Assembly (NCBI RefSeq): GCF_052076145.1
Contig: NZ_CP197246.1
Span: 1,054,001-1,118,000 of the forward strand
DNA from: Kitasatospora sp052076145
GTDB lineage: Bacteria; Actinomycetota; Actinomycetes; Streptomycetales; Streptomycetaceae
Reading direction: 5' to 3'
Length of the DNA stretch: 64,000 bases
The position numbers and the translations under genes are program-made. The notes under the pieces were generated by a model that saw only the letters and a program-made list of their open reading frames with translations, was not told the origin of the DNA and made no database searches. Positions 43,208 through 51,126 of this stretch are shown here, piece after piece (position 1 is the stretch's first letter; the number at the start of each line of letters is the position of its first letter).

Positions 43208-43702
43208 TCAGATCTCCTTGATCCGTTCGAAGGGTTCCCGGCAGGCACGGCAGCGCCAGAGCGCCTTGCAGGCGGTGGAGCCGAAGCGGGAGAGCTCCTC
43301 GGTGTCCTGACTGCCGCACTGCGGGCAGCTCACCACGTGCCGGGTCGGCCCGAGCCTGAGCAGCCCGCTCGCGGGGGACGCTGCGGGGCCCGGAGGTGCG
43401 ATGCCCGCCTCGGCGAGCTTGCGCCGACCGTCCCCGGTGATGCTGTCGGTGCTCCACGGCGGGTCCAGCCGCAGCCGTACCCGGACGTCGGCGTAGCCCG
43501 CCGCGCGCAGCCGGCCGTCGACGTCGGCGGCCATCTCGGCGATCGCCGGGCAGCCCGAGTAGGTCGGGGTGAGCCAGGCCGTCACGGCGCCGCCGCTCTC
43601 CTCGACCTCGGCCAGCACACCCAGCTCGGCCAGCGTGAGCATCGGGAGCTCCGGGTCGAGGACGGCCGCCGCGACCTCCCAGGCGCTGGTCGCGGTCACC
43701 AC
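43208..43702 (-). CDS. paaD: Phenylacetate degradation protein PaaD
   Basis: A 164-residue protein: an N-terminal SufT/DUF59-type domain (VAAAVLDPELPMLTLAELGV; TPTYSGCPAIAEM) and a C-terminal zinc-ribbon CPQCGSQDTEELSRFGSTACK followed by CRAC. PaaD is thought to help mature the PaaA iron centre or PaaE cluster. Double GTG start at 43702/43699; overlaps paaC by 7 bp. Confidence 0.92.
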   Translation of the reverse strand: MVTATSAWEVAAAVLDPELPMLTLAELGVLAEVEESGGAVTAWLTPTYSGCPAIAEMAADVDGRLRAAGYADVRVRLRLDPPWSTDSITGDGRRKLAEAGIAPPGPAASPASGLLRLGPTRHVVSCPQCGSQDTEELSRFGSTACKALWRCRACREPFERIKEI

Positions 43703-44577
43703 GTCGCTCCCGGGTGGGCGCGGGCGAGCACCTGGAGCTCGGCGAGCAGCGGGCCGAGGTACTCGGTGTGCACGCCGTCCCGCCCTGCGCGGCCGCCGAT
43801 CCGGGCCAGCGGCGCGGTGCCGGGCAGGCTGAGCCCGGCCTCGGCGACGACGGCGGCCAGCTCGGCCAGCACCGGCTCGCGGAGCACCGCCGGGTCGACG
43901 CCGAGCCTGGTCTCCACCGGGTGGGCGGTGAACAGCTCGTCCAGCAGCGGCCAGACGGCCGCCAGCCCGGCCTGCATCCGCTCGGCGGAGTACGGCGTGC
44001 CGTCCCCGAGCCGCAGCGTCCAGGCCGTGGCGTACTCGCGGTGGTACGCCAGCTCCTTGACCCCGCGCGCCGCGACGGCGGCGACCACCGGGTCGGCGAA
44101 GGAGGCGAGCTGCTCGTAGAGGGCGTGCCGGGCGGTGGCGAAGAGCAGCAGCCGGGCGACGGAGTACGCGAAGTCCCCGTTCGGCGTCTCGACCATCCGG
44201 ACGTTGCGGAAGTCGCTCTCCTCGCGCCAGTACGCGAAGTCGTCCTCACCGCGCCCGGTGCCGTCGGCCTGCCCGGCCCGGGTGAGCAGTTGGCGGGCCT
44301 GGCCGAGCAGGTCGAGCCCGAGGTTGCTGAGCGCGACCTCCTCCTCCAGCTCGGGGGCGCGGGTGCACCACTCGATCAGCCGCTGGGAGAGGATCAGCGC
44401 GTCGTCGCCGAGCATGAGGCAGTACGCGGCCAGGTCCTGGCCGTCGACCCCGGCTGGGATCGCCGTGTCGACGCCGAGCAGCGGGTCGGAGAAGCCGGTG
44501 CCGTAGGCCCAGCGGGCCTCACCCTCGGGCTCGCCGGACGCCTCCGTGAGGGAGAGGTACACGTGATCGTCGGACAT
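43696..44577 (-). CDS. paaC: Phenylacetyl-CoA epoxidase subunit PaaC
   Basis: A 293-residue structural subunit. Helical ferritin-like core with LMLGDDALILSQRLIEW, LSNLGLDLLGQARQLL and ELAYHREYATAWTLRLGDGT; the metal ligands are incomplete, as in PaaC generally. It stabilises PaaA in the heterocomplex. The ATG at 44577 begins MSDDHVYLSL. 41 bp behind paaB. Confidence 0.93.
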   Translation of the reverse strand: MSDDHVYLSLTEASGEPEGEARWAYGTGFSDPLLGVDTAIPAGVDGQDLAAYCLMLGDDALILSQRLIEWCTRAPELEEEVALSNLGLDLLGQARQLLTRAGQADGTGRGEDDFAYWREESDFRNVRMVETPNGDFAYSVARLLLFATARHALYEQLASFADPVVAAVAARGVKELAYHREYATAWTLRLGDGTPYSAERMQAGLAAVWPLLDELFTAHPVETRLGVDPAVLREPVLAELAAVVAEAGLSLPGTAPLARIGGRAGRDGVHTEYLGPLLAELQVLARAHPGATW

Positions 44578-44618
44578 GTCGTTCCCCGTCGAAGTTGGTG
44601 TCCCGGTGTGCGTTCCCG

Positions 44619-44912
44619 TCAGATGTGCGGGACGTCCTCGGGGATGTCGTAGAAGGTCGGGTGCCGGTAGACCTTGTCGCCGCTGGGCGCGAAGAACGGG
44701 TCGTGCTCGTCCGGCGCGGAGGCGGTGATCGCGGTGGAGGGGACGACCCAGAGGCTGACGCCCTCGTTGCGGCGGGTGTAGAGATCGCGCGCGGCGAGCA
44801 GCGCCATCCGGTCGTCGGCGGCGTGCAGGGAGCCGACGTGCACGTGGTTCAACCCGCGCCGAGGGCGCACGAACACCTCGTACAGCGGCCAACCGGCCTT
44901 GGACTCCGTCAC
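44619..44912 (-). CDS. paaB: Phenylacetyl-CoA epoxidase subunit PaaB
   Basis: A 97-residue subunit with the typical start WPLYEVFVRPRRGLNHVHVG and the segment ARDLYTRRNEGVSLWVVPS. It bridges PaaAC heterodimers. GTG at 44912 with a GTGA overlap with paaA. Confidence 0.93.
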   Translation of the reverse strand: MTESKAGWPLYEVFVRPRRGLNHVHVGSLHAADDRMALLAARDLYTRRNEGVSLWVVPSTAITASAPDEHDPFFAPSGDKVYRHPTFYDIPEDVPHI

Positions 44913-45868
44913 TTCCGCCTCTTCTCCGCGTACGCCGTGGCTGCTTCGCGCACCCAGGCTCCGTCCTCGTGGGCGGCCCGGCGGCGCTCGACGCGCTGCG
45001 CGTTGCACGGCCCCTGGCCCTTGATCACCTGCTTGAGCTCCGACCAGTCGGGCTCGCCGAAGTCCCAACCGCCGCGCTCCTCGTTCCAGCTCAGCGCCGG
45101 GTCGGGGAGGGTGACGCCGAGGTGCTCGGCCTGCGGCACCGTCATGTCGACAAATCGCTGTCGCAGCTCGTCGTTGGTGTGCCGCTTGATCCGCCAGGCC
45201 ATCGACTGCGCGGTGTTCGGCGAGTCGCCGTCCGACGGCCCGAACATCATCAGTGAGGGCCACCACCAGCGGTCCACCGCGTCCTGCACCATCGCCCGCT
45301 GCGCCTCGGTGCCGCGCATCAGCGTCATCAGCAGCTCGTAGCCCTGGCGCTGGTGGAACGACTCCTCCTTGCAGATCCGCACCATCGCACGGGCGTACGG
45401 CCCGTAGCTGCACCGGCAGAGCGGCACCTGGTTGCAGATCGCCGCGCCGTCGACCAGCCAGCCGATCACGCCGACGTCGGCGTACGTGAGCGTCGGGTAG
45501 TTGAAGATCGAGGAGTACTTCTGCCGCCCGGAGATCAGCTTCTCGGTGAGCTCCGCGCGGTCGACCCCGAGCGTCTCGGCGGCGGCGTAGAGGTAGAGCC
45601 CGTGCCCCGCCTCGTCCTGGGCCTTCGCCAGCAGGATCGCCTTGCGGCGCAGCGAGGGCGCCCGGGTGAGCCAGTTGCCCTCCGGCTGCATGCCGATGAT
45701 CTCGGAGTGCGCGTGCTGGGCGATCTGGCGGATCAGCGTCGCTCGGTAGGCGTCGGGCATCCAGTCACGCGGTTCGATCCGCTGCTCGGCCGCGACGACA
45801 CTCTCGAAGTACGCCTCCGGGTCGTCCACCACCCCGGCCACCGTGCTCGTTGCCACTGCTTCCACCAC
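44909..45868 (-). CDS. paaA: Phenylacetyl-CoA epoxidase catalytic subunit PaaA
   Basis: A 319-residue di-iron oxygenase subunit, which epoxidises the phenylacetyl-CoA ring. Metal ligands lie in AKAQDEAGHGLYL and CKEESFHQRQGYE, and the core motif WNEERGGWDFGEPDW is conserved. GTG at 45868 with GGGAGG 5 bases upstream; a second GTG follows directly. First gene of paaABCDE; a TetR-type operator lies 13 bp upstream. The other paa genes (paaK, paaG, paaZ) are not in the window. Confidence 0.94.
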   Translation of the reverse strand: MVEAVATSTVAGVVDDPEAYFESVVAAEQRIEPRDWMPDAYRATLIRQIAQHAHSEIIGMQPEGNWLTRAPSLRRKAILLAKAQDEAGHGLYLYAAAETLGVDRAELTEKLISGRQKYSSIFNYPTLTYADVGVIGWLVDGAAICNQVPLCRCSYGPYARAMVRICKEESFHQRQGYELLMTLMRGTEAQRAMVQDAVDRWWWPSLMMFGPSDGDSPNTAQSMAWRIKRHTNDELRQRFVDMTVPQAEHLGVTLPDPALSWNEERGGWDFGEPDWSELKQVIKGQGPCNAQRVERRRAAHEDGAWVREAATAYAEKRRK

Positions 45869-45880
45869 ACCCGCCTCCCG

Positions 45881-45899
45881 ACTGACCGTTCGGTCGGTT
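45881..45899. promoter_or_regulatory. TetR-type (PaaR-like) operator upstream of paaA
   Basis: ACTGACCGTTCGGTCGGT, a near-perfect palindrome (GACCG-TT-CGGTC core), 13 bp upstream of the paaA start. AccGACCG/CGGTCgg palindromes are typical of TetR operators including PaaR sites in actinobacteria. No paaR gene is adjacent. Confidence 0.75.
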
Positions 45900-45953
45900 C
45901 CATTGTGCGCACTCGGACCCTTGATTGACAAGGCCCGCCACTCCACGCAGCGG

Positions 45954-45997
45954 CAAGCACAACAGGGGCGCGGTTCCCCGCACCCCTGTTGTGCTTG
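45954..45997 (-). terminator. Hairpin terminator downstream of the M20 peptidase gene
   Basis: 15-bp arms CAAGCACAACAGGGG (45954-45968) and CCCCTGTTGTGCTTG (45983-45997), enclosing a GCG...CGC loop region. It lies 40 bp beyond the stop at 46037 and also separates it from paaA. No T-tract. Confidence 0.8.
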
Positions 45998-46008
45998 TGA
46001 CTATGAGT

Positions 46009-46038
46009 GTGACTGTGACTGCGGCTGTGGCTGTGGCT
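46009..46038. repeat. Five 6-bp imperfect tandem units
   Basis: GTGACT GTGACT GCGGCT GTGGCT GTGGCT, running into the stop codon of the peptidase gene on the minus strand. Short microsatellite, probably without function. Confidence 0.7.
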
Positions 46039-47389
46039 ACGTGCGCTCGCGCAGGCGGGGCAGCGGCACCGCGAGCAGCGCCGCGAGCAGCGCGATCCGG
46101 GGCGCCAGCTGGGTGGTGTCGATGTGCTCCGTTCGAGCGTGGGCGCCCGCGCCGACGGCGCCGAGGCCGTCCAGCGTCGGCAGACCCCGCGCACCGGCCA
46201 GGTTGGTGTCACCCGCACCGCCCGCCGGAGCGCCGTCCAGCTGCTGCCCGAGCACCGCCGCCAGCGAACGGACGTGCCGCAGCAGCGGATTGCCCGACCG
46301 CTCGGGCCAGGCCGGACGACTGGAGAGCACCTCCGTACGCACCCGGGCCCCTGGCCGCAGCGCGGTGAGGTGGGCCAGGGTGTCGAGCGTGCGGCGCTGC
46401 GCCTCGGCGGTCGAGAATCTGAGCCCCAGCTCCGCCTCCGCACGGCCTGCGACCACGTTCGCCCGGCTGCCACCGGTGATCCGCCCGGCGTTCAGCTCCG
46501 TACCCGGCAGCCCCGCGAGGCCGCGCACCGCGACCAGCTGGTCGACGAGTTCGTCCACGGCCGAGATGCCCTGGCCGGCCGCGTTGCCGGAGTGCGCCTC
46601 CCGGCCGGTGACGGTGAGCCGCACGCGCGTACTGCCCCGGCGGGCCGTCTTGACGCGGCCGTCCGGGTGCGGCGGCTCCAGGCCCAACACGGCGGCAGCG
46701 CCCGGGAGTTGGCGCTCGACCACGCGGCGCCCGTCCGGGCTGCCGATCTCCTCGTCCGCGACCACCACCAGCCGCACCGTCCGGTGCGGGCGCTGGCCGA
46801 GGTCGGCGAGCAGAGCGAAGGCGCCCTCCAGCAGGGCCAGGCCTGCCTTCATGTCCAGCACCCCCGGGCCACTGAGCAGCCCGTCGTGCTCCTCGACCGG
46901 CCAGTCGTTGATCATGCCGGCGGGCCAGACGGTGTCATGGTGGCCGACCATCAGCAGGTGCGGCAGGTGCTCCTCCTGCCCGGCCCACTCCAGCACCAGG
47001 TGGTCACCGGCCGGGCCGGGCTCGCGGCGCACCTGCGCACCGGTCGCGCGGAACCCTGCGGCCAGCTCCTCGGCCAGCGCGTCCAGCCGGGGGGCGTCGC
47101 CGGAGGGCGACTCCAGCGCGACCAGATCGCCGCAACGGCTGCGGACGGCGGCGGCGAGCGTGCGGGCCCGCGAGGTCAGGGCCGACGGGAGACCGGGCAG
47201 CGCCGCGGTGGCGGCGGCTGCGGTCATCGCGGCTGCGGTCGCGGTGGTGGCCGTCGTTGTGGCGGGAGTTGTGGCGGCCGGGGTGGCTGCGGCGGGCTCG
47301 GGATTCTCCTGCTCCGGGGTAGCTGGAGAGGCTGCGGGAATGGGTGAGGCGACGGGGGCAGCTGGCCCGGCGGTTGTATGAGAGCTCAA
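46037..47389 (-). CDS. M20 family metallopeptidase (carboxypeptidase G2-like)
   Basis: A 450-residue zinc peptidase. Metal ligands: MVGHHDTVWP, GPGVLDMKAG, DEEIGSPDG, and the final His in AGAHARTEHID; the dimerisation domain includes REAHSGNA. M20 enzymes of this type release C-terminal Glu or cleave amidated amino acids; substrate unknown. TTG start at 47389 with a perfect GGAGG 6 bases upstream. The first ~55 residues are a low-complexity Ala/Thr/Pro stretch not seen in the family; a later ATG (MTAAAATAALPGL) would remove it. No signal peptide is evident. Confidence 0.85.
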   Translation of the reverse strand: MSSHTTAGPAAPVASPIPAASPATPEQENPEPAAATPAATTPATTTATTATAAAMTAAAATAALPGLPSALTSRARTLAAAVRSRCGDLVALESPSGDAPRLDALAEELAAGFRATGAQVRREPGPAGDHLVLEWAGQEEHLPHLLMVGHHDTVWPAGMINDWPVEEHDGLLSGPGVLDMKAGLALLEGAFALLADLGQRPHRTVRLVVVADEEIGSPDGRRVVERQLPGAAAVLGLEPPHPDGRVKTARRGSTRVRLTVTGREAHSGNAAGQGISAVDELVDQLVAVRGLAGLPGTELNAGRITGGSRANVVAGRAEAELGLRFSTAEAQRRTLDTLAHLTALRPGARVRTEVLSSRPAWPERSGNPLLRHVRSLAAVLGQQLDGAPAGGAGDTNLAGARGLPTLDGLGAVGAGAHARTEHIDTTQLAPRIALLAALLAVPLPRLRERT

Positions 47390-48097
47390 CGCACACCTCC
47401 CCGGACGCTGCCGGTACTCAGCGAGTTGCCGAACGACGAGCCGGGGAGTGCCCCGGCGGTCGGGGTGAAGCGGGCGGAGCGGGTGGGGCGCGTGTAGTGC
47501 GTGGAGCGGGTGATCCGGGTGAGCGACGGGGCGGTGTCGGCGGGCCCGGCAGCGTGGCCGGTCCAGGTGCGACAGCTGGCTACTCCGTCGGGCAACGCCG
47601 GGTGGTGCGACCTCGGGCTGGGCAACACTGCGTCCTCCTCGCTCGGTCCGGTGCCCCGGCTCGTCCCGGGGCTCCGGGACGGTGGCCTCGGTGCGTCGAT
47701 GCTGGGGGGCACGGGTGCAGGGAAGCCGAGGCGAGCCTAGAAGATTCGTTCGTTCCCCTGCGAGGTGGCCTGATACTACGTCGCCTCGGTGGGCGGCCGG
47801 GGCGGCTGTCCACCGGGCGTCGCCCTTGCGGGTGTTCCGACCTGAACGTGCCCTGTCCCCACCATGAACCTCAGCCCCAGCATCGGCACCATGAATCACC
47901 AATACCGCGCCCAGCGGCGCCCACGGGTGACGCCCGGTCAGCCCAGGGCGCCCCGGCTGGCGTGGCGCACCAGGGGTTCGGCGGACGTTCACTCGATGAT
48001 GAGCCCGAGCCGGTTCTGCACCAGTTCGACCGGGTATGACGGTCGGCGCCCGCGCAACCGACCTGACGAACGTGCGACGAGAGATTCGGAGATCGAC
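47390..48097. other. Gene-free region between divergent genes
   Basis: 708 bp between the M20 peptidase start and the small GNAT start. I find no ORF with convincing coding character or any homology on either strand. Presumably promoters of both genes; no strong palindrome noted. Confidence 0.5.
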
Positions 48098-48400
48098 ATG
48101 GCAGTCACGATCGAGGACGCCACCGCCAACAACCGCTTCGAGGCCCGGGTCGACGGCGAACTCGCAGGCTTCGCCGAGTACATCCGCAGCGCCTCGCTGG
48201 TCGTGTACCCGCACACCGTCGTCGAGCGCGCCTTCGAGGGCCAGGGCATCGGCGCCGCACTCGCCCGCACCGCCCTGGAGGACGCCCGCACCCGAGGGCT
48301 CCCGGTGCTGGCGACCTGCCCCTTCATCAAGGCGTGGATGCTCCGCCACCCGGAGTTCACCGACCTCGCGTACGAGAACCGCAGCGATGTCAGCGACTGA
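48098..48400 (+). CDS. Small GNAT-family N-acetyltransferase (YjdJ-like)
   Basis: A 100-residue mini-GNAT of the YjdJ type. Motif VVERAFEGQGIGAALARTAL is the acetyl-CoA loop and VLATCPFIKAWMLRHPEF the C-terminal strand. Such proteins acetylate small amines; substrate unknown. ATG at 48098. The stop TGA at 48398 falls inside the 24-bp tandem repeat. Confidence 0.85.
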   Translation: MAVTIEDATANNRFEARVDGELAGFAEYIRSASLVVYPHTVVERAFEGQGIGAALARTALEDARTRGLPVLATCPFIKAWMLRHPEFTDLAYENRSDVSD

Positions 48401-48440
48401 CGCAGGGCGCGAGGCAGCGACTGACGCAGGGCGTGAGGCA
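48393..48440. repeat. 24-bp tandem duplication
   Basis: Two adjacent copies at 48393-48416 and 48417-48440, one mismatch (CGCGAGG/CGTGAGG). It includes the TGA stop of the GNAT gene and fills the intergenic space before the CDGSH gene; a weaker third part follows (GGGAGTGAGG). Confidence 0.9.
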
Positions 48441-48455
48441 GGGAGTGAGGGCCCG

Positions 48456-48881
48456 ATGACGAGCGGGACGGCGAAGACGTACGAGGCGGCCGGGGTGGCC
48501 GTCACCTTCGACTCGGCGGTGTGCCGGCACGCGGCGGAGTGCGTGCGCGGGCTTCCGGAGGTGTTCGACACCGGGCGGCGACCCTGGATCACGCCTGGGG
48601 CCGCTGCGCCGGAGGCGGTGGCGGAGGTGGTGCGGCGCTGTCCGACGGGTGCGCTGACTTACCGGCTCGCGAGTGGGGGCGCGGCCGACGGGGGCGTGGA
48701 GCAGCCCGCGCGGCCGACGAGTGTGGTGCGGACGACGGACGGGCGGCTGCTGATGCGGGGCGAGCTGCGGATCACGGGTGGCGAGGGCGAGGTGCGGGAG
48801 ACGACGCGGGCGATGTTGTGCGGGTGTGGGGCCAGCGAGGACGGGCCGTACTGCGACCGGAGCGGGGCGTGCGGGGGGTGA
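48456..48881 (+). CDS. Iron-sulfur protein with 4Fe-4S-like and CDGSH domains
   Basis: A 141-residue protein. N-terminal divergent mono-cluster ferredoxin-like domain (Fer4_19 type) with VCRHAAECV and RRCPTGALTY; C-terminal CDGSH-type domain MLCGCGASEDGPYCDRSG, which binds 2Fe-2S through three Cys and normally one His; here Asp-Arg replaces DGSH's expected His, so coordination may be changed. ATG at 48456, 56 bp after the GNAT stop. Confidence 0.8.
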   Translation: MTSGTAKTYEAAGVAVTFDSAVCRHAAECVRGLPEVFDTGRRPWITPGAAAPEAVAEVVRRCPTGALTYRLASGGAADGGVEQPARPTSVVRTTDGRLLMRGELRITGGEGEVRETTRAMLCGCGASEDGPYCDRSGACGG

Positions 48882-48951
48882 GGCGGGTGAGGGCGCGGGT
48901 GACGGCCTGGTTTGGGTGACGGGCGGTTGACTGTCAGGTATCGGATTTCAG

Positions 48952-48989
48952 ATGTCGGATGACAGATATTGAAATCTGTCATCCGACAT
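48952..48989. promoter_or_regulatory. Perfect 16-bp-arm inverted repeat upstream of aldo/keto reductase
   Basis: Arms ATGTCGGATGACAGAT (48952-48967) and ATCTGTCATCCGACAT (48974-48989), separated by ATTGAA. An outer broken dyad (TGTCAGGTAT near 48932, ATACCTGTCAG near 49000) adds symmetry. It is locally AT-richer than its surroundings. Located 61-98 bp upstream of the AKR start; probably an operator. Confidence 0.85.
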
Positions 48990-49049
48990 GCCATAGTCAA
49001 TACCTGTCAGCACCTCTCTGAAATCGCAACGCCCCCAGGAGCCCAAGCC

Positions 49050-50057
49050 ATGAGCACCCGCCCCGCCCGCACCACCCTCGGCAGCACCGGCCCGACCACC
49101 TCCGCCATCGGCCTCGGCTGCATGGGCATGTCAGACCTCTACGGCCCCGCCGACGAGGCCGAGAGCATCGCCACCATCCACGCCGCGCTCGACGCCGGCG
49201 TCACCCTGCTCGACACCGGCGACTTCTACGGCATGGGCCACAACGAGCTGCTGATCCACGACGCGCTGCGCGGCCGCAACCGCGAGGACGTCCAGATCAG
49301 CGTCAAGTTCGGCGCCCAGCGCGGCCCGGACGGCAGTTGGCTCGGCTACGACACCAGCCCGGCCGCCACCAAGACCGCGCTCGCCTACACCCTGCGCCGC
49401 CTGCGCACCGACCACATCGACGTCTACCGCCCGGCCCGGCTCGACCCGAGCGTCCCGGTCGAGGAGACCGTCGGCGCCATCGCCGACCTGGTCAAGGCCG
49501 GCTACGTCCGCCACATCGGCCTCTCCGAGGTCGGCGCCGACACCCTGCGCCGCGCCGCCGCCGTGCACCCGATCAGCGACCTCCAGATCGAGTACTCGCT
49601 GATCTCCCGCAGCCTGGAGACCGCCGTCCTGCCCGCCGCCCGCGAGCTGGGCATCGGCATCACCGCGTACGGCGTCCTCTCGCGCGGCCTGCTCAGCGGC
49701 CACTGGAGCAACGACCGCGAAGTCGCCGCGACGGACTTCCGGGGCTTCAGCCCGCGCTTCCAGGGCGACAACCTCGCCCACAACCTCAGCCTGGTCGAGG
49801 CCCTGCGGGTGATAGCCGAGGCGAAGGGCGCGAGCGTCGCGCAGGTCGCCATCGCCTGGGTCGCCTCGCGCGGCGAGGACATCGTCCCGCTGGTCGGGGC
49901 CCGTCGGCGGGACCGCCTCACCGAGGCCCTGGGTGCCCTAGACATCGCCCTGACCTCGGCCGACCTCGCCGCGATCGAGGCCGCCGTCCCGGCCGGGTCC
50001 GCCGCCGGGGACAGGTACGCTGCCGCACAGATGGCCCACCTCGACAGCGAGCACTGA
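49050..50057 (+). CDS. Aldo/keto reductase
   Basis: A 335-residue NADPH-dependent aldo/keto reductase. Asp and Tyr of the active site lie in LLDTGDFYGMGHNE and Lys in ISVKFG. The strand-4 site that carries catalytic His in canonical members (YYQHRxDP) reads VYRPARLDPSVP, so His is absent, as in some actinobacterial AKRs. ATG at 49050 after GGAG. A TetR gene follows 75 bp downstream on the same strand. Confidence 0.87.
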   Translation: MSTRPARTTLGSTGPTTSAIGLGCMGMSDLYGPADEAESIATIHAALDAGVTLLDTGDFYGMGHNELLIHDALRGRNREDVQISVKFGAQRGPDGSWLGYDTSPAATKTALAYTLRRLRTDHIDVYRPARLDPSVPVEETVGAIADLVKAGYVRHIGLSEVGADTLRRAAAVHPISDLQIEYSLISRSLETAVLPAARELGIGITAYGVLSRGLLSGHWSNDREVAATDFRGFSPRFQGDNLAHNLSLVEALRVIAEAKGASVAQVAIAWVASRGEDIVPLVGARRRDRLTEALGALDIALTSADLAAIEAAVPAGSAAGDRYAAAQMAHLDSEH

Positions 50058-50132
50058 GCCTCCCGAAGAAAGCCGCAGCCCACAGACCCGCAGCCCAGCC
50101 GACCCGCCGCTCCAGTTAGGACGTACCACCCC

Positions 50133-50720
50133 GTGACCACGGACAGCACTCTCACCCCCGAGCAGATCCTGATCGCGGCGGAGGACGTCCTGCGGCGGTT
50201 CGGCCCGGCCAAAGCCACCGTCGTGGACATCGCCCGCGTCCTGGGCGTCAGCCACGGCAGCGTCTACCGCCACTTCCCCAGCAAGGCCGCGCTGCGCGAG
50301 GCCGTCACCCAGCGCTGGCTCGACCAGGCGCACCTGGCCCTCGCGGCGATCGCCGCCGAGCGCGGCCCTGCCGCCGAACGGCTGCACCGCTGGCTGGCGA
50401 CGCTCTTCGCCGCGAAGCGCCACAAGGCCCTGGACGACCCGGAGCTGTTCGCCACCTACCTGACGCTCGTCGGCGAGACCAGCGCCATCGTCGAGGCGCA
50501 CCTGGAGACGCTGATCGAGCAGATCGGCAGGATCGTCCAGGACGGCATCCACCAGGGCGAGTTCAGGCCGACCCACGTCGGCACCGCCGCCCGCGCGATC
50601 TTCCAGGCCACCGCCCACTTCCACGACCCCGTCCACTCCCACGAGTGGTCCTCCCCGCGCGCGGAGAGCGACTTCGAGAGCGTCTGGGCCCTCCTCCTGA
50701 ACGGCCTCCGCGCGGCCTGA
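50133..50720 (+). CDS. TetR-family transcriptional regulator
   Basis: A 195-residue TetR regulator. Helix-turn-helix ARVLGVSHGSVYRHFPSKAAL at about residues 33-53, ligand-binding C-terminal domain with TAARAIFQATAHFHDPVH. It may repress the upstream AKR gene and itself through the inverted repeat at 48952-48989 (inference). GTG start at 50133. Confidence 0.88.
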   Translation: MTTDSTLTPEQILIAAEDVLRRFGPAKATVVDIARVLGVSHGSVYRHFPSKAALREAVTQRWLDQAHLALAAIAAERGPAAERLHRWLATLFAAKRHKALDDPELFATYLTLVGETSAIVEAHLETLIEQIGRIVQDGIHQGEFRPTHVGTAARAIFQATAHFHDPVHSHEWSSPRAESDFESVWALLLNGLRAA

Positions 50721-51126
50721 GCACCACCCCCGGGCCCCGGCACCTCCCGCACCTCTCGCAGCACACACACCGCCAACTCCCTGGTCTCGCACCTGTCGTA
50801 GGCCAGGGAGCCGCAGACCGGCAAGGGCTGGCAAAGCCTTCCACCCCACCCTTGCCGCCCGCCCGAACCCGCCAGTAACGTTCTGCCCGCACGGTCCGGT
50901 ACCCGCCGGAACCGTGCGGGCATTTTGCTGTCATGCCCATGCCATCAAGCGGCCCTCGCCTGCGCCGACCCCGCCGCCAACAGCACAGCGCGCACTCCGA
51001 CACACCGGTCCGCGGCCACCCGCCGCGCCCCACCCGCACGTGCCGAGATCCGCCAAGCACCGGGCCCACCCGCACCGGCGTACCCAGACCGGCGCCAACG
51101 GCCCGCCCCCCACGGAGGGTTGACCA
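50721..51126. other. Intergenic region with terminator and S53 peptidase promoter
   Basis: 406 bp between the TetR stop and the peptidase start. The only strong signal is the terminator hairpin at 50885-50921; the rest is Pro-codon-like GC-rich sequence without a plausible gene. Confidence 0.55.
50885..50921 (+). terminator. Rho-independent-like terminator
   Basis: 11-bp perfect arms GCCCGCACGGT/ACCGTGCGGGC (50885-50895, 50911-50921) with an inner CCGG/CCGG pair and a following ATTTTG. It probably ends AKR-TetR transcription. Confidence 0.82.

Noticed and set aside
47344..48039. 231-codon open frame in the gap before the small GNAT gene
   Set aside because: Low-complexity Gly/Arg/Pro translation, no domain and overlap with the peptidase 5' end; judged a chance frame.
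46037..48592. 851-codon minus-strand open frame extending the M20 peptidase far upstream
   Set aside because: Only the part after the TTG at 47389 has peptidase similarity and a proper ribosome site; the rest reads antisense to the GNAT and CDGSH genes.
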